NCBI RefSeq assembly: GCF_935825525.1
Contig: NZ_CAKXZT010000090.1
Location: 91,818 to 129,863, forward strand
Direction of reading: 5' to 3'
From: Mesorhizobium escarrei
GTDB lineage: Bacteria > Pseudomonadota > Alphaproteobacteria > Rhizobiales > Rhizobiaceae
DNA: 38,046 bases
Shown here: positions 8,150-15,697 of the stretch, in pieces
Layout of the letters: each line of letters starts with the position of its first letter
Position numbering within the stretch: position 1 is the first letter of the stretch
Made by a program: the position numbers and the translations under genes
Notes under the pieces: generated by a model
Databases searched by the model: none
What the model was told of the DNA's origin: nothing
Seen by the model: only the letters and a program-made list of their open reading frames with translations

Positions 8150-8512
8150 TCACGCATGTGCTGGCGGATGATGACGGGAGTCCCAGACTGCCCAAGCCGA
8201 TGCCGCAACCACCAGCACGCCGAGGACAACGTGGGTCGCCATTGCGTTGGCGTTTGCCACGAAGCCGAGCAGCCAGGGCGAGGCGATCAGCCAGAGCCCG
8301 ACGACAAGGTTCACCCACTCTTCCCATTCGGCGAATACTGAAAGCGCCGCGAGAGCCAGGGCGCCGAGCACGATCGCGGCAATCCAGGCGTTCCAAGCAG
8401 CAGCGGTTTCAGCAGCGAAGCCGATAACCCAGGGTGAGATGAACAGGCATGCCGCAAGGATCAGGTTGATCCAATCCTGGGCCTTCTTTCCTTCCATCAG
8501 ATCGATTGCCAT
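8150..8512 (-). CDS. SPW-repeat membrane protein
   Basis: This 120-residue protein has two copies of the SPW repeat: LFISPWVIGFA in the first half and LIASPWLLGFV in the second. Each sits in a pair of hydrophobic segments (about residues 14-30, 40-55, 65-80, 90-108), giving four membrane helices. The internal duplication is also visible as QDWINLILAA against EEWVNLVVGL. The start is the ATG at 8512 with GGAGG 5 bp upstream; a start 12 bp earlier lacks such a site. SPW proteins are small inner-membrane proteins of unknown role, common in rhizobia. Confidence 0.88.
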   Translation of the reverse strand: MAIDLMEGKKAQDWINLILAACLFISPWVIGFAAETAAAWNAWIAAIVLGALALAALSVFAEWEEWVNLVVGLWLIASPWLLGFVANANAMATHVVLGVLVVAASAWAVWDSRHHPPAHA

Positions 8513-8729
8513 GACAACCTCCACAGATGAAGCTTGACCAAAGCACTATGTCGCGTGCAACGCACGCTTAGTCATTGATATATCGCACTTTCGGCGGCTT
8601 TCAAGGAGTGGCTCCGGGGCGGCCGGTTAGCCGGTGCCGCAGTGCCGTCATCCGTCTGCTCAACTTGGAGGCGCCGCGCCGGTTCCGGAGGCCGCAAGGC
8701 CCGGGATCACGGGTCAAGACTCCACGCGG

Positions 8730-8951
8730 TCACGCCTTTTTCAGGAACTCGGTCTTCAGCACCAGGCCCTTCACCTGCTTGGTGTTGCACTCGATCTCGC
8801 CGGGATTGCCGGTGAGGCGAATATTCTTCACCAGCGTGCCGCGTTTGATCGTCTCCGAGGTGCCCTTGACCTTCAAATCCTTGATCAGGGTCACGGAATC
8901 GCCCTCGTTCAGCTGGGTGCCGTTGCTGTCTCTTACGATCACGTCTGCCAT
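8730..8951 (-). CDS. PhnA/YjdM-type small protein (C-terminal domain only)
   Basis: The 73-residue product consists of the PhnA C-terminal domain: VRDSNGTQLNEGDSVTLIKDLKVKG, RGTLVKNIRLTG, then VLKTEFLKKA. The N-terminal zinc ribbon of full-length YjdM/PhnA (about 110 residues) is absent, as in the short forms found in alphaproteobacteria. PhnA was once named for phosphonate use, but that role is not supported and the true function is unknown. The start is ambiguous: the ATG at 8951 gives MADV, and an in-frame ATG at 8966 adds five residues; neither has a strong ribosome site. A longer frame back to 9077 looks spurious. Confidence 0.8.
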   Translation of the reverse strand: MADVIVRDSNGTQLNEGDSVTLIKDLKVKGTSETIKRGTLVKNIRLTGNPGEIECNTKQVKGLVLKTEFLKKA

Positions 8952-9139
8952 ATCAGGGTCTTTCATCGGAGCCGGACAACCGACTATCCGGCGCGCGGCG
9001 GCAAGGTCAAGCGATGGCACTTGGCAACCCGTGCCATCGCTTGCTCGTGAACCGGACAGGGCACCCGCGTTGCTCATCTCAGGTGCTTCGGCTATTGACC
9101 GGCAGCCAATGCCGGCACAGTTCCAAATGGAGCCCGACT

Positions 9140-9493
9140 ATGACAGAGAAGACCATCCTCAAATTCGGCGCGGTCGAAAACGCCGAGGCGGGCGATCTCG
9201 CGGGCTGGGTCGTGGTCGACGGCAACCCGACAATGAAGACCGCCGTCCAGCACACCACAGCGGACGGCAAAGTCATGTCGGGCACCTGGCAGGCCACCCC
9301 CGGTACCTACCACGCAACCTACAGCGACTATGAATTCGTGCACATGATCGCTGGGCGCATCGTCATCACGCCCGATGGCGGCGCGCCCGTCGAAGTCGTC
9401 CCCGGCGACGCCTTCGTGGTTGAAGCCGATTTCAAGGGAACGTGGAAAATCATCGAGCCGGTGACGAAGCATTTCGTCGTCAGAGTCGGCTGA
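9140..9493 (+). CDS. Cupin-domain protein (Cupin_3/DUF861)
   Basis: This 117-residue single-domain cupin carries YEFVHMIAGRIVITPDGG and EVVPGDAFVVEADFKGTWKI, the two beta-barrel motifs of the Cupin_3 (DUF861) group related to ureidoglycolate-lyase-like and (S)-allantoin-pathway cupins. The sequence DYEFVHMIAGR carries the E and H often used for metal in this group. It is flanked by oppositely oriented or unrelated small genes, so context gives no pathway. The start is the ATG at 9140, after a weak site in CAAATGGAGCC. Confidence 0.78.
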   Translation: MTEKTILKFGAVENAEAGDLAGWVVVDGNPTMKTAVQHTTADGKVMSGTWQATPGTYHATYSDYEFVHMIAGRIVITPDGGAPVEVVPGDAFVVEADFKGTWKIIEPVTKHFVVRVG

Positions 9494-9544
9494 GGCCGGA
9501 GGCGAACAGAACAATCCTATCACGGCCTGGCGCGCCGCCAAGTC

Positions 9545-9590
9545 TGTTGATCCCGAGGCCTGTCGATCCCACGGCCTGCCGATCCTGGGC
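9545..9590. repeat. Three tandem 16-bp units
   Basis: Units TGTTGATCCCGAGGCC, TGTCGATCCCACGGCC and TGCCGATCCTGGGC follow each other directly in the gap between convergent genes. They look like a diverged slippage array with no visible function. Confidence 0.75.
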
Positions 9591-9652
9591 ACCGCAAGCG
9601 CGGGGCGGTCGAATAAAAAGATAGAGCCCCTCCTTCAGGGATGGATGAAACT

Positions 9653-9883
9653 CTAGAAATCGAAATAGATCGCCGGCGGATACGGACTGGACACATTCTT
9701 GTCGGCCGGCGCCGCCATTGCACCGGACGACGCGGTGATCCCGCCGGTGGACTTATTGTCGAGCTGCGGCCGGCGTTTCTCGGCTGTGGCCGCTTTCGCA
9801 TCGGTGGCAACGACTTTCGTTTTAGCCTCCACGGCTTGCGAAAGGGCGAGCACGGCGAGAAGTGCAGACAGAGCAAGTTTCAT
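9653..9883 (-). CDS. Small exported protein, unknown function
   Basis: This 76-residue product has a clear Sec signal peptide (MKLALSALLAVLALSQAVEA, residues 1-20). The mature part is short, hydrophilic and Ala/Lys-rich, ending in PYPPAIYFDF. The start is well supported by AGGGA 8 bp upstream. Two GTTAAC palindromes flank the leader (9901-9917), and a 31-bp block shared with 10587-10617 lies 72 bp upstream. I do not recognise the family. Confidence 0.7.
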   Translation of the reverse strand: MKLALSALLAVLALSQAVEAKTKVVATDAKAATAEKRRPQLDNKSTGGITASSGAMAAPADKNVSSPYPPAIYFDF

Positions 9884-9954
9884 GACGGCGTCCCTCCATC
9901 GTTAACGTAAGGTTAACCCCAGCCGCCGGTTCGAACACCGCCGCAGTGTGGAAA

Positions 9955-9985
9955 GGCGTGGAATTCTCTGGAATTCCTGGAATAT
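9955..9985. repeat. 31-bp block, copy A (shared with 10587-10617)
   Basis: 28 of 31 positions match the block at 10587-10617. The core is GGCGTGGAATTC, then TTCCTGGAATAT. It contains repeated GGAATT/GGAAT elements. It lies upstream of the small exported protein gene on the minus strand, so a shared promoter or regulator site is plausible. Confidence 0.7.
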
Positions 9986-10141
9986 GGCTTGTGGAAAGTG
10001 CGGCCGCGGGGGGAACGGAGCAGGTGCCGGCGCGTGCAGGCCTACAGCCGCATCAGGCCGAAGCCTGGAGCGGCCGCGACCGAACCCAGACATCCGGTCG
10101 CGCTTGGCCGCTCAATGTCGCGGCCAGCGCTGGTGTGAAGA

Positions 10142-10402
10142 TCAATCCTTGAAGCCGGTCGAGTCGAGCAGGGCGACCTGCTTGCCGTCGATGTAAAAGC
10201 GTATCACGTGCGCGCTGCCGTCGACCTCAATGCGCGTCGGCTCGATGGCCGGTGACGCAGGAGCCGCCTTGCCATATGTCGCTGCTGCGCGCGAGCTGGC
10301 AGCTGCGCGCGACGGTCCATCCGGCCCGAAGGTCAGCAGCAGTGCGGCGGATCCAACCGCAAGCGCGGTGAAGGGGATTTTGGGAGAAGCAGTCCAGGAC
10401 AT
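10142..10402 (-). CDS. Small exported or membrane-anchored protein, unknown function
   Basis: The 86-residue product has an N-terminal hydrophobic segment (about residues 9-26, [16 protein letters not shown]) that may be a signal peptide or anchor. A variable Ala/Ser-rich linker follows, then a conserved-looking tail [23 protein letters not shown], resembling a small beta structure. The ATG at 10402 follows AAGGAAGGAA, a good ribosome site. It lies near the other small exported gene (9653-9883), and a related 31-bp block precedes each. The family is not recognised. Confidence 0.68.
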   Translation of the reverse strand: MSWTASPKIPFTALAVGSAALLLTFGPDGPSRAAASSRAAATYGKAAPASPAIEPTRIEVDGSAHVIRFYIDGKQVALLDSTGFKD

Positions 10403-10586
10403 CGAGTTATTCCTTCCTTGTTGAGGCGGCATCTACGCTGGTTTGTGCTGGTTCGAGAGCTCGGCTTCGCCGTCGTTCAAATGACTGAGGAAGGGAGTTG
10501 GTGTTCAAGCCTACATAGCGTTTCTGCCCTTGCCCTGCGCGACCTTAGCGCCGCCCGGCGGGGCGAAAAGGGCAGCCGCGTGGAGC

Positions 10587-10617
10587 GGCGTGGAATTCTG
10601 CGGATTTCCTGGAATAT
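10587..10617. repeat. 31-bp block, copy B
   Basis: This is the second copy of the 9955-9985 block, differing at three positions. It lies between the divergent starts at 10402 (minus) and 10712 (plus), and could serve either gene. Confidence 0.7.
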
Positions 10618-10666
10618 AGACTTTAGGAGAGGTCCAGCCCGCAATGAATGCGGTGGGTGCAATTGC

Positions 10667-10682
10667 TGGCACATGCTATGCC
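10667..10682 (+). promoter_or_regulatory. Possible sigma-54 promoter
   Basis: TGGCACATGCTATGCC keeps the invariant GG-N10-GC spacing of -24/-12 promoters and the full TGGCAC upstream half. The downstream half (TATGCC) is weaker than TTGCW. It lies 30 bp before the ATG at 10712, a plausible leader distance. One such match can arise by chance. Confidence 0.3.
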
Positions 10683-10711
10683 TTGCGGTGGCATAAAGGG
10701 GCAGGTGGGGG

Positions 10712-11641
10712 ATGGCACAGCATATCGCGCAGAAGTTACGGTTGACCGCGGCCGTGCTGGGAACCGTCACCCGCAAGGACCTTGCGGCGGCGTTCCGGCG
10801 CGTCAACCCGAAGACGGCGTTCGATCTCGGCCGCGCCGACAAATGGCTGCAGGGGCGCGCCCAGCCACGCGAGCTCAGCGTCTACGACGACTGGACGAAG
10901 CTGCTTAAGCTGGAGCAGACCGGCGCCTGGATCGCCGAGAGCGACCTGCCAGGTTTTACCGCGGCGATCTGTGCCCGCCACGGCATCGACAGGGCCGAAC
11001 TGGAACGCCGCGCCGGTGCGCATTTCGAGACCGCTTCCGGGCATGAGGAGCGAAGCCTTGGATTCGCCCTTGCCGGAACCTACGCATGTTATTCGCATGC
11101 CTTGTCGCCCTATTATCGCGGCCAGTTGATCAGGGGCAGCCTGTCGATAGAGACCGGGCCGGGTGCACACGGCCTGACTGCCGCCTATCGCGAGGCCCTG
11201 CCGACCGGGCAGCTGCTGCTCGGCGGGCTGATGACGCCGGCAAAACGCGGCCTTTATGCGCATCTGAAAGAAACCAACGGCGAAGCCCAATTCTTCTTCT
11301 GCCTGTTTCCGCACTCGCGGCCGGGAAGCGTGCTTGGCGGCTATCTGTGCGGCACCACCATTATCGGCCCGGAGCCGCAGCCGTCGCTGACCAGGATCCT
11401 GATGGTCCGCTTGCGCAATCCGGCGCCCCCGGAGTGGGGCGGATATCTGCCGCCCGACGGGTCAATCGCCGCCGATCTGGCATCGCTTGGGTTGTCCGTC
11501 GAGCACACGGAAGCGGTTGACCGGCAGCTGGCGCAATTCCTCGACAGCGACAGCGACGGCGGCGCCAGCCAGATCCCGCCGGCCGAGTTCCGCGCCATTC
11601 TCGACGTGTTCGACCGTCATTGGCTGAGCCATTCCGTCTGA
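10712..11641 (+). CDS. Protein of unknown function with HTH-like N-terminus
   Basis: I do not recognise this 309-residue soluble protein. The N-terminal 70 residues (TRKDLAAAFRRVNPKTAFDL, then KWLQGRAQPRELSVYDDWTKLL) read like a small helix-turn-helix domain with a Trp-Leu-x-Gly turn, in the style of the HTH in the 31575-32207 gene. Residues about 105-245 are a mixed alpha/beta domain with several aromatic/Gly strands (FALAGTYACYSHALSPYYRG, AQFFFCLFPH, VLGGYLCGTTIIG), which could be a sensory or ligand-binding fold. There is no signal peptide or membrane segment. The start has AAAGGGG upstream. It may be a transcription regulator; confidence in that is low. Confidence 0.75.
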   Translation: MAQHIAQKLRLTAAVLGTVTRKDLAAAFRRVNPKTAFDLGRADKWLQGRAQPRELSVYDDWTKLLKLEQTGAWIAESDLPGFTAAICARHGIDRAELERRAGAHFETASGHEERSLGFALAGTYACYSHALSPYYRGQLIRGSLSIETGPGAHGLTAAYREALPTGQLLLGGLMTPAKRGLYAHLKETNGEAQFFFCLFPHSRPGSVLGGYLCGTTIIGPEPQPSLTRILMVRLRNPAPPEWGGYLPPDGSIAADLASLGLSVEHTEAVDRQLAQFLDSDSDGGASQIPPAEFRAILDVFDRHWLSHSV

Positions 11642-11760
11642 CACTGGGCACCGGGCTGAGGGAAGACGAAGCCGCGCGGGGCTCGCTGGCACGAAGGTGG
11701 GGACGTTGCATGCCGGCTCAATATGCCTGATCATGGTGATTGACAGGGTGGAGGCATCAA

Positions 11761-13770
11761 TTGGCGGCCAATCGGCGAAACGGCATGCACCCGTCGGAGC
11801 CCGGGCTGGTGGGCGTTGTTTCGGCTGCCATGGCCCTGCCGCGCATGTCGCTGCCCACCGTCGCGACCGTCGTGGCGGCGGTTGCGGCCCTGTATTTCGG
11901 GCGCGAGGTTTTCCTGCCGATCGCAATCGCTCTGCTGCTGACCTTTGCGCTAGCACCGTTGGTTTCGGCACTCAAACGGGTCGGCATTCCCCGTCTGCCC
12001 GCGGTCATCGCCAGTGTGCTGGGCGCATTCACGGTCCTTGCGCTGTTCTCCTTCATCGTCGCCACGCAGGTCAGCGAACTGGCGCAGAACATCCCGCTTT
12101 ACCAGTCAAATATCCTGACCAAAGTGCGATCCCTGAAGGAGACTGGCGTCGGCGGCGGCGTCATCGCCAGGCTGAGCGAGGCGATCGAACGCGTTGGCCA
12201 GGAACTCGACAGGCAGGAAACCTCACCGCCCGCCGCGGATCAGCCACGGCGCGAGCCGGTGCCTGTCGAGATCATCGCACGCGAAAGGCCGCTCCAGGTT
12301 CTGCAGAACCTGATCGGACCGCTGATCAGCCCGCTGGCATCGGCCGGCCTGATCGTCGTCGTCGTCATATTCATGCTGCTCGAGCGCGAGGACCTGCGCG
12401 ACCGTTTCATACGCCTCGTCGGCTATGGTGATCTTCATCGAACCACCGAGGCGCTCCAGGATGCCGGCAAGCGGGTCGGCCGGTATCTTCTCATGCAGTT
12501 GGTCGTGAATATCGTCTATGCCATACCGGTTACAGCAGGGCTTTGGATTCTGGGGATACCCAATGCGCTGCTGTGGGGGTTGCTGGCGCTGGCGCTGCGC
12601 TTTGTTCCCTATATCGGCCCGATCATTGGTGCGCTGCTGCCGCTGTTCCTGGCGCTTGCCGTGGCGCCCGGCTGGTCGCTCGTGCTGTGGACCGCCGGAC
12701 TGTTCGTGGCCATGGAAATGATAACCGGCAACGTCGTCGAACCGTGGCTCTACGGTTCACGAACTGGGCTTTCGCCATTGGCAATCATCGTTGCGGCGAT
12801 CTTCTGGACCTGGCTGTGGGGCCCGCTGGGCCTGGTCCTGTCGACGCCGCTCACGGTCTGCCTCGTCGTGCTCGGCAGGCACGTGCCGCAGTTCGAATTC
12901 CTCGACGTTCTATTCGGCAACGAACCGGTACTCGAACCCCACGCTCGGCTCTACCAACGGCTGCTGGCCGGCGATCCAGAGGAAGCCACAGATCACGCCG
13001 AGGAGATGCTGGAGGAAAAATATCTGTTCGAATTCTATGACAAGGTTGCCATTCCCGCACTGCTGCTCGGTGAGCAGGATCGCGTGCGGGGCGTCATGGG
13101 CGATGAGCAAAGACGGCGGGTGGCGGCCAGCGCGCAGATGCTGGTGGCGAACCTCGACGACAGCGCCCGGGAGGAAGCAGAGGAGGACGATGATCCGGCC
13201 ACAGTCGAGCCTGCCACGGCGGACAAGTACAAGGACAAGGACGGGGACAAGCAGGCTCAAGGGGAGGGCGAGGACGACACTGAGCTGCCGGATGGCACTG
13301 ACATGTCGGTGCTGTGTGCCGGCGGCCGCGGCGAACTCGACGATGCCGCCGCCGCCATGCTGGCGCAGGTGCTCGAAGTCCAAGGGGCGACGGTTTCGAA
13401 GGCGAGCTTTGCCGATATGGATCCGACTGGCATTCGCCGGCTCGAGCTCGACGCTGTCGACACCGTTGTGGTGGGTTTCCTGAACCGCGACTCCGTCAAG
13501 CACGCCCGTTTCCTTGTTCGTCGGCTGAAACGTGCCAAGTCGGCGCTGCGGGTAGGGATCGTGTTCTGGTCGAAGGACGGCGACGACAAAGAGGCAGCCG
13601 TCGAAATGGCCAATGACCTCAACGCCGATTTTGTCGCGTTTGGCATGGCCGAAGCCGTTCTGGGCGCGTTATCGAGCGATCCGCCGGTGGCGCTGAAGGT
13701 CGCTGCCAAGCGCCGCATGCGCCGCCGGCCGCGCCCGGCGAAGAAGGCGCCGCTTGCCGCTGCAAAGTGA
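11761..13770 (+). CDS. AI-2E/PerM family membrane protein with long C-terminal extension
   Basis: This protein has about 669 residues. Residues about 25-390 form the AI-2E transporter (UPF0118/PerM) domain: paired N-terminal helices (ALYFGREVFLPIAIALLLTFALAPL), a soluble insert, then the typical LWGLLALALRFVPYIGPIIGALLPLFLALAV and a final helix with GPLGLVLSTPLTVCLVVLGRHV. Beyond the usual length of about 350-400 come an acidic, lysine-rich linker and an alpha/beta domain (about 510-640: MSVLCAGGRGELDDAAAAML, TVVVGFLNRDS, ALRVGIVFW), ending in a basic tail. The best-placed start is the TTG at 11761, with GGTGGAGG 6 bp upstream; ATG at 11785 is possible. AI-2 export itself is not implied. Confidence 0.85.
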   Translation: MAANRRNGMHPSEPGLVGVVSAAMALPRMSLPTVATVVAAVAALYFGREVFLPIAIALLLTFALAPLVSALKRVGIPRLPAVIASVLGAFTVLALFSFIVATQVSELAQNIPLYQSNILTKVRSLKETGVGGGVIARLSEAIERVGQELDRQETSPPAADQPRREPVPVEIIARERPLQVLQNLIGPLISPLASAGLIVVVVIFMLLEREDLRDRFIRLVGYGDLHRTTEALQDAGKRVGRYLLMQLVVNIVYAIPVTAGLWILGIPNALLWGLLALALRFVPYIGPIIGALLPLFLALAVAPGWSLVLWTAGLFVAMEMITGNVVEPWLYGSRTGLSPLAIIVAAIFWTWLWGPLGLVLSTPLTVCLVVLGRHVPQFEFLDVLFGNEPVLEPHARLYQRLLAGDPEEATDHAEEMLEEKYLFEFYDKVAIPALLLGEQDRVRGVMGDEQRRRVAASAQMLVANLDDSAREEAEEDDDPATVEPATADKYKDKDGDKQAQGEGEDDTELPDGTDMSVLCAGGRGELDDAAAAMLAQVLEVQGATVSKASFADMDPTGIRRLELDAVDTVVVGFLNRDSVKHARFLVRRLKRAKSALRVGIVFWSKDGDDKEAAVEMANDLNADFVAFGMAEAVLGALSSDPPVALKVAAKRRMRRRPRPAKKAPLAAAK

Positions 13771-13934
13771 GAGACTGTTTGGAAACTCTACTCCGGCGGT
13801 CATCTGATGGCGTTTTCTGCGCTTCCCTACAGCGCCGCGAGTCTTCCGGACGCGCGGCGCTCTAATGTCCGCTGCGCTCCGGTTCTCGAAACCACCACCA
13901 TATGGCTCGCCGGAGCGACTTTCCAAACAGCCTC
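13771..13934. repeat. MITE-like element with terminal inverted repeats
   Basis: The 164-bp segment begins right after the stop codon of the AI-2E-family gene with GAGACTGTTTGGAAACTC. It ends with the inverse of GAGGCTGTTTGGAAAGTC (16 of 18 matching). The match continues inward through CTCCGGCG/CGCCGGAG. No transposase is encoded. It may act as a bidirectional hairpin terminator between the convergent genes. Confidence 0.65.
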
Positions 13935-13952
13935 TGAGACCGTAGCTCGCCC

Positions 13953-14888
13953 TCACGTCCAGAAATAGCGCACCGTGTGAAAGAAGATCGGGGCGGCGAA
14001 GACCAGGCTGTCGGCGCGGTCCATCATGCCGCCATGGCCCTCGATCAGATGGCCCCAATCCTTCACCCCCTGGTCGCGCTTGATGGCGGAGGCGACCAGC
14101 CCGCCGAGGAAGCCCATCAGGCAGGCGATGAAGGCGACGCCCGCCGCCTGGAGCGGCGAAAACGGCGTCAGGAACGACAGCAGCGCGCCAAGCAGGCTCG
14201 ACGTCGCCAGCCCGCCGACAAGCCCTTCCCACGTCTTCGACGGCGAAACCTTCGGCGACATCAGGTGCCTGCCAAACAGCTTGCCGAAGATGTATTGCAG
14301 CACGTCGCTGCCTTGCACGGTGATGATCAGGAAGGCGATCAGCAACAAGCTGCGGCCTTCGAAGCCGGGCACGTCGAGCGTCAGCAGGGCCGGCACGTGG
14401 CTGACGCAGTAGACCGAGATCATGACGGCCCATTGCTGCGCCGAGACGCGCTCGAGAAAGCGCTCGGTGTCGCCGTGAAGCGCGGTGATGGCCGGCATCA
14501 GCAGGAAACAGTAGACCGGAATGAAGATGGTGAAGAGGCCGTACCAGGCGGTCCACACCAGCCAGTACTGGAACGGGATGATGATGCCGAACATACCGAA
14601 CAGCACCCAATGGTCGCTGCGGCGGCTGTGCGTCAGCGTCACGAATTCGCGCAAGGCGGCAAACGAGATCAGCGCGAACAGGATGGTCATGCCGGCGCGG
14701 CCGAAGAAGAAGGCAACGGTGATCGCCACCACCATCACCCACCAGGCGTTAATGCGCTGGTTGAGGTTGACCAGCGTCGAGGAAAGCGGCTTCGGCGCGC
14801 GCCATGACAGGATGCCGGCGACCAGGCTTGCCGTGGTCAGCACCGCAGTGAGGCCGACAACCATGATAAGGGTCTCGTGCGTTGGCAT
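13953..14888 (-). CDS. ynbB: Phosphatidate cytidylyltransferase, CdsA/YnbB-like
   Basis: This 311-residue polytopic membrane protein would make CDP-diacylglycerol (or another CDP-lipid) from CTP and phosphatidate. The family signature is complete near the C-terminus: SAIKRDQGVKDWGHLIEGHGGMMDRADS (about residues 265-292), the CDP-diglyceride synthetase pattern with Lys-Asp, Gly-His-Gly-Gly and the metal-binding Asp-Arg-x-Asp. SPKVSPSKTWEGLVGG is the other conserved loop. About eight membrane helices are visible. It is last in a six-gene operon, 6 bp after the acyltransferase gene. Because the operon also carries ynbA, ynbC and ynbD homologs, I take it as the YnbB-type dedicated enzyme and not the housekeeping CdsA, which in rhizobia usually sits beside uppS, dxr and bamA. 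Confidence 0.88.
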   Translation of the reverse strand: MPTHETLIMVVGLTAVLTTASLVAGILSWRAPKPLSSTLVNLNQRINAWWVMVVAITVAFFFGRAGMTILFALISFAALREFVTLTHSRRSDHWVLFGMFGIIIPFQYWLVWTAWYGLFTIFIPVYCFLLMPAITALHGDTERFLERVSAQQWAVMISVYCVSHVPALLTLDVPGFEGRSLLLIAFLIITVQGSDVLQYIFGKLFGRHLMSPKVSPSKTWEGLVGGLATSSLLGALLSFLTPFSPLQAAGVAFIACLMGFLGGLVASAIKRDQGVKDWGHLIEGHGGMMDRADSLVFAAPIFFHTVRYFWT

Positions 14889-14894
14889 GTTGTT

Positions 14895-15689
14895 CTAGTC
14901 GTCTCTTGGAGCATCGTGCCTGGGAGCATCGTGCCGGATACCGGATCCGGCATGATCTCTACGCTCTTTGGGCTCTACGCTGTTTTGGTCGCATGATGCT
15001 TTTTGGAAAACCGGATTCCACTTTTCCGCATCATGCGTTGGCGGGCGGGGGTTCAGCGCCAGCAGTGTTTGGCGGGCGCGCTCGAGAAAGGCGCGGCGTT
15101 CCTCGCCGGGCGCAATGGCGATCGGCGCGCCAAAGACGACCCGGCAGAGCAGCGGCACCGGCACGAACTGGCCCTTGGGCAGCACCCGCGACATGTTCTC
15201 GATCCAGCACGGGATGAGTTCGACGTCGGGCCGCGCCATCGACAGATTGTAGAGGCCGGAGCGGAACGGCAGCAGCGGCTGGTCGGTCATGTTGCGCGTG
15301 CCCTCGGGGAAGATGATCAGCGAATGACCCTCGTCGAGCACCGACAGCATGATCGAGATCGGATTCTGCGCCTCATCGGTCCACTGCCGGTGGATGAGCA
15401 CCGAGGACAGCATGTCCTGCGCGATGAACCGGCGCAGGCGCGATTTTCCCCAATAGTCGGCGGCAGCGACGGCATGGGTGCGGGCGCGCTGCTTCTCGCT
15501 GAGGCAGGCCGACAGCAGGATGAAATCGCCGTGGCTGGCATGGTTGGCGAAGTAGATGCGCTGCCGGTTCGACGGCTCTCTGCCGTTCCAGATCGGCCGC
15601 ACGCCGGTCACCGCCCAGGCCAGCGCCGACAGGCCGACCGAGGTCAAGGTCTGCAGCAGGGTAAAAGTCCTTGTGCCGAGCTTGCTCAT
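14895..15689 (-). CDS. 1-acylglycerol-3-phosphate acyltransferase-like (PlsC family)
   Basis: This 264-residue protein has the PlsC catalytic box NHASHGD (His50-x4-Asp55), an N-terminal membrane segment (about 10-30) and the substrate-binding block FPEGTRN (127-133). It would transfer an acyl chain to a lysophospholipid or similar alcohol. The start is the ATG at 15689, 8 bp after the preceding gene; the frame stays open far upstream, but that region belongs to the two genes before it. The last 47 or so residues (from about 218) are encoded by dispersed repeat DNA (14911-15037) and read as low-complexity (DHAGSGIRHDAPRHDAPRDD), so the native C-terminus has probably been replaced or extended. 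Confidence 0.87.
   Translation of the reverse strand: MSKLGTRTFTLLQTLTSVGLSALAWAVTGVRPIWNGREPSNRQRIYFANHASHGDFILLSACLSEKQRARTHAVAAADYWGKSRLRRFIAQDMLSSVLIHRQWTDEAQNPISIMLSVLDEGHSLIIFPEGTRNMTDQPLLPFRSGLYNLSMARPDVELIPCWIENMSRVLPKGQFVPVPLLCRVVFGAPIAIAPGEERRAFLERARQTLLALNPRPPTHDAEKWNPVFQKASCDQNSVEPKERRDHAGSGIRHDAPRHDAPRDD
14911..15037. repeat. Repeat DNA inside the 3' end of the acyltransferase gene
   Basis: Three parts are visible. A tandem pair of GGAGCATCGTGCC lies at about 14908-14935. A stem GCCGGAT/ATCCGGC is at 14933-14951. A palindromic element with perfect 10-bp arms CGCATGATGC and GCATCATGCG spans 14990-15037 and encloses GGAAAACCGG and TTTTCC. The last is a repeat family I recall as common in rhizobial intergenic DNA. 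Related sequence occurs at 36260-36290. Confidence 0.75.
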
Positions 15690-15697
15690 CGTCGGGC

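Larger units (their letters stand above)
10403..10711. other. Divergent intergenic region with duplicated block and sigma-54-like site
   Basis: No gene is visible in these 309 bp between the exported-protein gene and the 309-aa protein gene. The interval holds copy B of the 31-bp block (10587-10617) and a sigma-54-like site (10667-10682). Confidence 0.6.

Noticed and set aside
8730..8951. Phosphonate use gene phnA
   Set aside because: The protein has only the C-terminal PhnA domain and no phn neighbours; the phosphonate role of this family is not supported.
11761..13770. Quorum-sensing AI-2 exporter
   Set aside because: The family name is historical; most members have no link to AI-2, and no luxS or other AI-2 gene is in the window.
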